A stretch of DNA of 5,385 bases from Bacteroidales bacterium GP4 (GTDB taxonomy: Bacteria; Bacteroidota; Bacteroidia; Bacteroidales; Muribaculaceae). The notes below the pieces were generated by a model. The model made no database searches and was not told where the DNA came from. It was given only the letters and a program-made list of their open reading frames with translations. This document shows positions 1 through 5,385 of the stretch, piece by piece. The translations under genes were made by a program, and so were the position numbers. The stretch's first letter is position 1, and each line of letters opens with the position of its first letter. The DNA is taken from the NCBI GenBank assembly GCA_001701065.1, contig DAAL01000095.1, positions 10,043 to 15,427 of the forward strand, written 5' to 3'.

Positions 1-157
1 CGGCTCCCATGCTTGGCCCTCGTTGGATTCAGCCATCATCACAATGGTCGATGACAAAAAAGTAGAGCCGGTGCTGACGGCTTTAAAGAATCTTGACCAA
101 TCAGCTCCGGCTTTAGGATTGAGAGCATTCGTATGGAATGTCGAGGATGCTATCTAA
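1..157 (+). CDS. C-terminal fragment of a small PII-like protein (5' end outside window)
   Basis: An open frame enters from the left edge (first whole codon at base 2) and ends at TAA 155-157, giving 51 residues. The visible part has a G-S-H-A-W-P motif, then a hydrophobic strand (SAIITMV), an acidic turn (DDKK), a helix (VEPVLTALKNLD), and a final strand RAFVWNVEDAI. This strand-helix-strand layout, and the GTHxWP-like and RAFVWN-like motifs, resemble from memory the roughly 100-residue PII-like proteins of Bacteroidales, often found beside RND efflux genes. PII-like proteins have a ferredoxin-like fold and usually bind small ligands or regulate a partner. The partner here cannot be seen, and the family call is recognition by eye rather than a search result. 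The gene converges on the ATPase gene and overlaps its stop codon. A hairpin with a T-run at 283-313 probably ends its transcript. Confidence 0.6.
   Translation, partial: GSHAWPSLDSAIITMVDDKKVEPVLTALKNLDQSAPALGLRAFVWNVEDAI
56..85 (-). terminator. Candidate intrinsic terminator for the minus-strand ATPase gene, inside the opposing CDS
   Basis: On the minus strand a 5-bp GC-rich stem (AGCCG at 82-78, CGGCT at 70-66) has a 7-base loop. After one mismatch (83/65) two more pairs (84/64, 85/63) are possible. A run of six T (61 to 56) follows. It lies about 70 bases past the ATPase stop codon, a sensible place for its 3' end. The stem is short and the T-run starts four bases after the core stem, so this is weaker than the plus-strand terminator. 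Confidence 0.4.
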
Positions 158-1641
158 CGTCTTTTCTTTTTGGACGATGAACCCACGGCGTTTTTCACAA
201 CCTCTCTGCCGAGAGTAGTAAGTATGGGCACCGCTATTTTAGTAAGCGTACTCCAAAATCCGCCCTTCGATGACTTTTTAGAGGAAGCTGCCTTTGATGC
301 AGCTTCCTTTTTTGTTGGTTGCTGCTCCTGAGCTTGCTTCTGTTGCTGCGCTTCCTTCTCCTTTTGAGCAAGAAGAATCTCAAATGCGCTCTCCCTGTCC
401 ACTGCGTCATCATAACGCCCGTACAGTTTGGAGTTTTCTATAATCTCTTTACGTTGTTCCGAGGTTATTGCGCCTATTTGGCTCAACGGGAAAAGGATTT
501 TAGCGCGTTCCACCATCGAAGGCGCGCCATTCTCATCCAGGAATGACACTAAAGCTTCACCTGTGCCAAGCTCCTGAATAGCTTCACGGGTATCAAAAGC
601 GGGGTTGGGACGGAACGTCTCGGCAGCTGACTTGACAGCTTTCTGGTCACGTGGAGTAAACGCACGCAAAGCATGCTGCACTCGGTTGCCAAGCTGACCC
701 AGTATAGTTTCAGGCACATCAATGGGATTCTGTGTGACAAAGTACACCCCTACTCCCTTACTTCGTATGAGCCTTACCACTCTCTCTATGCTGTCCACCA
801 ATGCCTTCGGCGCGTCGTCAAACAACAAGTGCGCTTCATCAAAGAAGAACACCAGCTTGGGAAGCTCCATATCCCCTATCTCAGGCAGTGTGGCATAAAG
901 ATCGTTCAGCAGCCACATCAGGAATGTACTGTACAGCTTCGGTTGAAGCATCAGGCGGTCGGCGGCAAGTACATTCATCACACCTTTTCCGCCTTCAGTG
1001 GCTATAAGGTCAAGGATATTGAATGCCGGCTCACCGAAGAATTTTACCGCGTCTTGATTTTCAAGAGCCAACAACGCACGTTGAATGGCACCTATGGACT
1101 GCGCCGAAACGTTGCCGTAAGTTGAAGTAAATTCACTGCTGTTCTTGGCAACGAAATCAAGCATTGCACGCAGATCCTTCAGGTCTATTATATCCAGTTT
1201 ACGGTCAGCGGCTATCCTGAACACTATATGCAGAACTCCGGTCTGCGTGGGATTCAGGTCAAGCAACCTCGCAAGCAGTTCAGGTCCCATCCGGGTCACT
1301 GTCGCACGCATAGGATGTCCTTGTTCGCCGTAGACATCAAAAAACCGCACAGGGCAATTGTCAAAATGAGGCATCTCCATCCCGAATTCAGCGCATCGCT
1401 TCTCAATGAATTTAGATGGCTTGCCTATCTGACTGATACCTGACAAATCGCCCTTGATATCAGCCATGAAGCATGGCACTCCGGCTTGGCTGAAAGTTTC
1501 GGCAAGCACTTGAAGCGTGACAGTCTTACCGGTACCGGTGGCACCGGCTATAAGCCCGTGACGGTTACCCATAGAGCCGTTGATGGATATTGGTCCGTTA
1601 GGTCCGTGGGCTACATATAGCCCCTTATCTTTATCGTACAT
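154..1641 (-). CDS. HerA-like / YjgR-type (DUF853) P-loop ATPase
   Basis: This 495-residue protein is close in length to E. coli YjgR (about 500). Walker A is GATGTGKT at residues 33-40, followed by a conserved MADIKGDLSG segment at 59-68. Walker B is LVFFFDEAHLLF at 263-274 (D268, E269). A sensor/arginine-rich segment (QNPIDVPE to LRAFTPRD) spans about 304-332. These place it in the HerA/FtsK-like ATPase superfamily, DUF853 branch. HerA helicases move along DNA, but the role of this branch is poorly established and no nuclease partner such as NurA is seen next to it. After about residue 425 the chain becomes low-complexity and rich in Gln, Lys, Ala and Ser. It then ends in a short hydrophobic stretch (FWSTLTKIAVPILTTLG) and a basic tail, KKKRR. 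It appears cytoplasmic, with no signal peptide. The ATG start at 1641 begins just before the usual N-terminal strand and has no clear Shine-Dalgarno sequence. It lies 68 bp downstream of the dihydrolipoyl dehydrogenase gene, so cotranscription is possible. Confidence 0.9.
   Translation of the reverse strand: MYDKDKGLYVAHGPNGPISINGSMGNRHGLIAGATGTGKTVTLQVLAETFSQAGVPCFMADIKGDLSGISQIGKPSKFIEKRCAEFGMEMPHFDNCPVRFFDVYGEQGHPMRATVTRMGPELLARLLDLNPTQTGVLHIVFRIAADRKLDIIDLKDLRAMLDFVAKNSSEFTSTYGNVSAQSIGAIQRALLALENQDAVKFFGEPAFNILDLIATEGGKGVMNVLAADRLMLQPKLYSTFLMWLLNDLYATLPEIGDMELPKLVFFFDEAHLLFDDAPKALVDSIERVVRLIRSKGVGVYFVTQNPIDVPETILGQLGNRVQHALRAFTPRDQKAVKSAAETFRPNPAFDTREAIQELGTGEALVSFLDENGAPSMVERAKILFPLSQIGAITSEQRKEIIENSKLYGRYDDAVDRESAFEILLAQKEKEAQQQKQAQEQQPTKKEAASKAASSKKSSKGGFWSTLTKIAVPILTTLGREVVKNAVGSSSKKKRR
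283..313 (+). terminator. Intrinsic terminator for the left-edge plus-strand gene, embedded in the opposing CDS
   Basis: A perfect 9-bp inverted repeat (GGAAGCTGC at 283-291, GCAGCTTCC at 299-307) with a 7-base loop is followed directly by six T at 308-313. A282 with T308 can add a tenth pair. The T-run is only on the plus-strand side, and the other flank reads as A-rich on the minus strand, so it should act only on plus-strand transcripts. It lies about 125 bases after the TAA at 155-157 and within the ATPase coding sequence, where it encodes the KEAASKAASS stretch. Confidence 0.75.
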
Positions 1642-1709
1642 GGTAGTTTCGCTTTAATTATTCCGCAATTTCGGCAAAAAAATTCAATTATGCAAATTCG
1701 GAAAGCCAT
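1642..1709 (-). other. AT-rich gap between the dihydrolipoyl dehydrogenase and ATPase genes
   Basis: This 68-bp stretch is the largest non-coding gap in the window. It holds a run of seven A at 1676-1682 (T7 on the minus strand). It also holds an imperfect inverted repeat: TTCCGCAATTT at 1661-1671 and AAATTCGGAA at 1694-1703, with one bulged C and a loop of about 22 bases. No GC-rich stem directly precedes the T-run, so there is no convincing terminator, and transcription from the gcv genes may continue into the ATPase gene. No convincing promoter is visible either. Confidence 0.4.
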
Positions 1710-3020
1710 TTAGAGCATTTCACATGCGGCAGCTACGACTTCACCGAGAGTTGGATGACCGTGGATGGTACGCTTAATGTCATCCACTGTGCATCCGGCA
1801 ACCATCGCTACCGTTATCTCCTGTATCAGATCAGCCGCATGAGGACCGCAGATGTGCGCGCCAATGAGTTTTCGGCTGTCGGCATCCACTATTATTTTGG
1901 CTATGCCGTCAGTCTCGCCCATAGCCACAGCTTTACCGTTGCCGCGGAAAAGAGCCTTGCTTGTCACAACATTCAATCCTCTCTCCTTGCACATATCTTC
2001 AGTAAGCCCCACCATCGCGCACTCCGGTTGAGTGAACACAGCAGCAGGAACCGCTTCCAGATTTTTCCTGTGACCCATCACCGCCGCAGCCTGTGCCGAT
2101 GCCACATGAGCAAGCATCAGTGATGCGTTTACATCACCTATGGCATATACTCCGGGGACGGAGGTCATGAATTCCTCATTGACTTTTATTGCTCCGCGGT
2201 TCAGTTCTATACCCGCTTCCTGTGCGCCGTCGGGAACAACAGGACGGCGACCCACCGCCATAAGGACTTCCTCGGCAACAATCTCGCCCGGCTTCCCTTT
2301 CGCAGTATATTCCACTGTTTTTCCCGGCTTGACGGCTGTAACCTGAGCTTGCGTGATAATCTTGACACCCTGCTTTGTAAGAGCCATGCGCAACCGCTTG
2401 GCGATATCCTTGTCAAAGTTAGGCAGTATCTCCTTACAATACTCTACCACGGTAACCTCAACTCCAAAAGCGGCAAGAATAGACGCAAACTCCATCCCTA
2501 TGACACCGCCCCCTATTATGCACATGCTCCGCGGCAACGCAGTCATTGACAGTAATACGTCACTGTCGATGGTCAAATCGGCACCCTCAATAGGCAAAGA
2601 CGCACATTTGGAGCCGGTGGCTATGATGACTTTCGGAGCAGTGTATTGCTCACCGTCCACTTCCAGCACATGCGATGACACAAACCGTGCCTCGCCCTTG
2701 ACTATCTCCGCTTTTTGCAGCAACAACGACACATTTTCACGCAATTGCGCTACAATTTCATCCTTACGGGATGCAGCAGCGGCATAATTCAACGAAAACG
2801 AAGGTATGTCGACACCAAACGCGGCACTATTCCTAACATCATGAACTACAGCTGCCGAACGGCACAGTGCCTTAGTGGGTATACATCCCCGGTTAAGGCA
2901 AGTGCCGCCCAGTAAATCACGTTCGATAACCACGGTATCAAGCCCGGCTTTAAGAGCCAATGCAGCGGCATCCATCCCGCCGGGTCCTGTACCTATAATT
3001 ATTACATCACACTCTCTCAT
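1710..3020 (-). CDS. lpdA: Dihydrolipoyl dehydrogenase (L-protein / E3)
   Basis: This flavoprotein oxidises dihydrolipoyl groups and passes electrons to NAD+. It has 436 residues, slightly shorter than the usual 450-475, with no N-terminal lipoyl domain. The FAD-binding motif is GTGPGG (10-15), ending the second strand at E33. The redox disulfide is GGTCLNRGCIP (C41, C46). An ATGS motif lies at 134-137. The NAD-binding motif GGGVIG (170-175) is followed by an acidic residue, E193, consistent with NAD rather than NADP. The second FAD motif is YAIGDVN. The C-terminal interface contains HICGPHAADLIQE and the catalytic pair H422/E427 in HPTLGE. I chose ATG at 3020 over an in-frame GTG at 3044, because it puts the FAD motif at the usual distance from the start and lies one base after the gcvPB stop. 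The frame and spacing suggest translational coupling. Position in the gcv cluster suggests it serves glycine cleavage, though it could also serve 2-oxoacid dehydrogenases. Confidence 0.93.
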   Translation of the reverse strand: MRECDVIIIGTGPGGMDAAALALKAGLDTVVIERDLLGGTCLNRGCIPTKALCRSAAVVHDVRNSAAFGVDIPSFSLNYAAAASRKDEIVAQLRENVSLLLQKAEIVKGEARFVSSHVLEVDGEQYTAPKVIIATGSKCASLPIEGADLTIDSDVLLSMTALPRSMCIIGGGVIGMEFASILAAFGVEVTVVEYCKEILPNFDKDIAKRLRMALTKQGVKIITQAQVTAVKPGKTVEYTAKGKPGEIVAEEVLMAVGRRPVVPDGAQEAGIELNRGAIKVNEEFMTSVPGVYAIGDVNASLMLAHVASAQAAAVMGHRKNLEAVPAAVFTQPECAMVGLTEDMCKERGLNVVTSKALFRGNGKAVAMGETDGIAKIIVDADSRKLIGAHICGPHAADLIQEITVAMVAGCTVDDIKRTIHGHPTLGEVVAAACEML

Positions 3021-3021
3021 C

Positions 3022-4491
3022 TCACTCTGTAGCGATAAGTTCACTATAAGTAACCACAGGATGCAATGCCGCAGCCGTATCGTCAGGATGGCTTATCGGA
3101 GTGTCATGAGGAGCGCTTTTCACTAAGTCGGGAGTTTCCCTCACTTCCTTAGCTATAGAGTGCATAGCCTCAATGAAACTGTCAAGTGTCTCCTTGCTCT
3201 CGGTTTCGGTAGGCTCAATCATGAGCGATTCATGGAAAAGCAAGGGGAAATAGATTGTAGGAGCATGGAATCCATAATCAAGCAACCGCTTCGCCACATT
3301 CAAGGTAGTGACTCCGGTGCTCTTATCCTTCAATCCGTCAAACACGAATTCATGCTTGCACACACGGTCGATAGGCAGCAGATAGTCGTCACGCAACGCT
3401 TCCTTTATATAATTGGCATTGAGTGTGGCAAGCGGACCCACCATTTTCACGCCTTCGGCACCAAGAGAAAGTATATAGCTCAACGCACGAGCCGATACGG
3501 CAAAATTACCAAGCGTACCGGTGACACGTCCCAACGACTTGTCGTCATGTATAACATCATAGGTCCCGTCATCTCGCTTTATGACCTGCGGATTAGGCAA
3601 TAAATGTTCAAGACCCTTTCTCACGCCCACAGGACCTGCACCGGGACCGCCTCCGCCATGAGGAGTGGAGAAGGTCTTGTGCAAATTGATGTGCATGACA
3701 TCAAATCCCATATCCCCCGGACGAGCCACACCCAGCATCGGGTTAAGGTTAGCTCCATCGTAATACAATAAAGCACCGGCATTATGCACAATCTCAGCTA
3801 TCTCGGGGATATTGCTTTCAAATATTCCAAGAGTATTGGGATTAGTCATCATCATAGCGGCAACCGTGTCATCAAGCAACGGACGAAGGTCATTGACATC
3901 CACCGTTCCGTCCTCCCGGCTCTTTACTTCAACTATTGTGTACCCCGCCACAGCTGCGCTTGCCGGGTTGGTGCCGTGGGCTGAATCAGGCACTATGACC
4001 TTAGTGCGCTTGGTGTCACCGTTCTGCTCATGATAAGCTTTAATGACAAGAAGTCCAGTCAATTCGCCGTGGGCTCCGGCATAAGGATTGAGCGTGAAAC
4101 GGCTCATACCGCCTATCTCCGACAGATAGCCCTGCAGAGTATCGTATAGTTCCAGAGCGCCTTGGGTTGTATACGCCGGTTGCAACGGATGGAGATTCCG
4201 GAATGACGGATGAGCCGCCATTTCCTCGTTTATTTTAGGATTATACTTCATTGTGCATGACCCAAGCGGATAAAAGCCTGTATCGACACCGAAGTTATTA
4301 TTGCTCATGTTGGTATAATGACGCACCACAGTAGGCTCGTCTACCTCAGGGAGTGCCGGGACTTCGGAACGCAACAGGTCGCTCGGAAGTTTATGTATGG
4401 CATCTTGACATCCATTATCAGGAAGCCGATATCCTCCCCTTCCTTTATGGGAATGTTCAAAGATTAATTTCCCGTAATATTTTGAATTCAT
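3022..4491 (-). CDS. gcvPB: Glycine dehydrogenase (decarboxylating) subunit 2, GcvPB
   Basis: This is the catalytic, PLP-binding half of the split P-protein. With GcvPA it decarboxylates glycine and transfers the aminomethyl group to the lipoyl arm of GcvH. The length of 489 residues fits the family (about 480-500). The N-terminal signature LIFEHSHKGRGGYRLP (9-24) is typical of GcvPB. FYPLGSCTMKYNP lies at 73-85. The glycine- and PLP-site segments are DSAHGTNPASA (169-179) and YYDGANLNPM (243-252), in which D245 should contact the pyridine nitrogen. The Schiff-base lysine is K272 in HINLHKTFSTPHGGGGPG. All expected active-site segments are present and the frame is unbroken. The ATG at 4491 follows the gcvPA stop by 21 bp, and its leader is AT-rich without a Shine-Dalgarno sequence. 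The TGA stop at 3022-3024 is one base from the next gene's ATG, which supports a gcvPA-gcvPB-lpd operon. Confidence 0.96.
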   Translation of the reverse strand: MNSKYYGKLIFEHSHKGRGGYRLPDNGCQDAIHKLPSDLLRSEVPALPEVDEPTVVRHYTNMSNNNFGVDTGFYPLGSCTMKYNPKINEEMAAHPSFRNLHPLQPAYTTQGALELYDTLQGYLSEIGGMSRFTLNPYAGAHGELTGLLVIKAYHEQNGDTKRTKVIVPDSAHGTNPASAAVAGYTIVEVKSREDGTVDVNDLRPLLDDTVAAMMMTNPNTLGIFESNIPEIAEIVHNAGALLYYDGANLNPMLGVARPGDMGFDVMHINLHKTFSTPHGGGGPGAGPVGVRKGLEHLLPNPQVIKRDDGTYDVIHDDKSLGRVTGTLGNFAVSARALSYILSLGAEGVKMVGPLATLNANYIKEALRDDYLLPIDRVCKHEFVFDGLKDKSTGVTTLNVAKRLLDYGFHAPTIYFPLLFHESLMIEPTETESKETLDSFIEAMHSIAKEVRETPDLVKSAPHDTPISHPDDTAAALHPVVTYSELIATE

Positions 4492-4512
4492 AATATTATT
4501 AATGAGAGGATA

Positions 4513-5385
4513 TTACATTTTATTTACCAAAGCCACAAGCCGGTCCATGTCGTCACGTGACTGCATTTCGGTAACGGCTATCATAAGTTCATTGTCAGCG
4601 AGCTTAACACCGCAAAGTATTCCGGCATCAACACCTTTTTTAATCAAGGCATCAACTTTGAAATCAGTGGTGACAACAAATTCATTAAGGAATGGGGCTG
4701 CGGGATATTTCATGCTCACTTTGCCTGTCTCGATAAGCCTGTCAGCAAGATAATGAGCACCGGCGCAACCCAGTTCATTCACTTCCTTCAATCCTTTGGC
4801 TCCGAGCAATGACATGTAGACAGTCACGTAAAGCGACATAAGCCCCTGATTGGAGCAGATGTTGCTGGTGGCTTTCTCTCGGCGTATGTGCTGTTCGCGT
4901 GCCTGCAAAGTCAACACAAACACTCTATTGCCCTTGTCGTCCACAGTTGCGCCCACTATTCGTCCCGGCATTTTACGCATTAATGCCTTGGTCGCGCACA
5001 GGAATCCTATGTAAGGTCCTCCGTAATTCAACGGAATGCCTAATGACTGTCCGTCGCCGCAAGCTATGTCGGCACCCCACTCTCCCGGAGTCTTAATGGC
5101 ACCTAAAGCCGAGGCGACACAGTTAATCACCATGAGAGCTTTAGACGAGTGGATAGCGTCAGCCCATCCGGTATAATCCTCGATTATACCATAGCGGTTA
5201 GGCGATGCAAGCACCACACCAGCCACATTACCCTCGGCAAGTTTAGCGTCAAGATCATCACGTGAAGTGACACCCTCTTTCTCTTCGATGACATCAAGCT
5301 GGATGCCATGGTAATGGGCGTATGTAGCCATCACCTCCCTCACCTGAGGCAATACGGTAGGGCGCGGGCTACTATGACCATTACG
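4513..5385 (-). CDS. gcvPA: Glycine dehydrogenase (decarboxylating) subunit 1, GcvPA (N-terminus outside window)
   Basis: This is the other half of the split P-protein, which pairs with GcvPB as a heterotetramer in the cytoplasm. The frame stays open to the right edge (R-N-G-H-S-S and onward), so the gene continues outside the window. An in-frame TTG at 5352 is internal and not the start. There are 290 visible residues, and full GcvPA is about 440-450, so roughly 150-160 N-terminal residues are missing. Family-typical segments are GVVLASPNRYGIIED, the GDGQSLGIPLNYGGPYIGF loop (visible residues 110-128), MPGRIVGATVD, and REQHIRREKATSNIC (163-177). The GDGQSLG segment lies where the PLP lysine sits in GcvPB, as expected for the subunit that lacks the cofactor lysine. 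The C-terminal part (KYPAAPFLNEFVV and LADNELMIAVTEMQSRDD) also matches the family. It is the first gene of the visible run and lies 21 bp upstream of gcvPB. Confidence 0.95.
   Translation of the reverse strand, partial: RNGHSSPRPTVLPQVREVMATYAHYHGIQLDVIEEKEGVTSRDDLDAKLAEGNVAGVVLASPNRYGIIEDYTGWADAIHSSKALMVINCVASALGAIKTPGEWGADIACGDGQSLGIPLNYGGPYIGFLCATKALMRKMPGRIVGATVDDKGNRVFVLTLQAREQHIRREKATSNICSNQGLMSLYVTVYMSLLGAKGLKEVNELGCAGAHYLADRLIETGKVSMKYPAAPFLNEFVVTTDFKVDALIKKGVDAGILCGVKLADNELMIAVTEMQSRDDMDRLVALVNKM

Noticed and set aside
673..1125. Open frame of 150 codons on the plus strand
   Set aside because: It lies wholly inside the ATPase gene on the opposite strand, whose motifs are unmistakable, and its translation has no recognisable family features.
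1675..1704. Bacteroidota-type promoter for the ATPase gene (minus strand: TTTC at 1704-1701 as -33, TTTTTTTG at 1682-1675 as -7)
   Set aside because: The -7 match depends on a T-run and lacks the A of TAnnTTTG, and the -33 element is imperfect. In such AT-rich DNA this is close to chance.
2353..2787. Open frame of 144 codons on the plus strand
   Set aside because: It is antisense to the NAD-binding and central part of the dihydrolipoyl dehydrogenase gene and shows no domain-like composition.
3160..3603. Open frame of 147 codons on the plus strand
   Set aside because: It is antisense to the well-conserved C-terminal half of gcvPB and is best explained as a by-product of that gene's codon use.
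4492..4512. Regulatory element such as a glycine riboswitch between gcvPA and gcvPB
   Set aside because: The gap is only 21 bases, far too short for such an element. Any riboswitch would be expected upstream of the first gcv gene, outside this window.
5350..5352. TTG as a start codon for gcvPA
   Set aside because: The frame remains open to the window edge and upstream residues continue the protein. Starting here would remove about a third of a conserved family protein.
1..5385. Mobile element, CRISPR array, tRNA or defence system
   Set aside because: No direct repeats, transposase or integrase motifs, repeat-spacer pattern or tRNA-like fold were seen, and nearly every base belongs to housekeeping-type genes.

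Overview
The window looks like ordinary chromosomal DNA from a Bacteroidota (Bacteroidales-type) bacterium. The reasons are moderate GC, start codons without clear Shine-Dalgarno sequences and set in AT-rich leaders, and a left-edge fragment resembling a small PII-like protein that I recall from Bacteroidales genomes. A gut lineage such as Muribaculaceae is possible, but this is inference and no marker gene here settles it.

Layout: four genes lie on the minus strand and one fragment on the plus strand. Reading the minus strand from the right edge, the order is gcvPA (5' end outside the window, 4513-5385), gcvPB (3022-4491), a dihydrolipoyl dehydrogenase (1710-3020), a 68-bp AT-rich gap, and a HerA/YjgR-like (DUF853) ATPase (154-1641). 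The plus-strand fragment (1-157) converges on the ATPase gene, and the two stop codons overlap. The window is almost entirely coding, with no gene-free stretch above 70 bp.

Function: GcvPA and GcvPB are the two halves of the split P-protein (glycine decarboxylase) of the glycine cleavage system. The dihydrolipoyl dehydrogenase immediately downstream is well placed to act as the L-protein, reoxidising the lipoyl arm of GcvH. The gcvT and gcvH genes are not in the window and may lie beyond the right edge. The ATPase gene follows on the same strand, but nothing in its sequence links it to glycine metabolism.

I found no mobile element, CRISPR array, RNA gene or evidence of a new multi-gene system. 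The most distinctive structure is the left-hand convergent junction. The stop codons overlap, a strong intrinsic terminator for the plus-strand gene is written inside the Ala/Ser/Lys-rich tail of the opposing ATPase gene, and a weaker reciprocal candidate for the minus strand sits inside the plus-strand gene.
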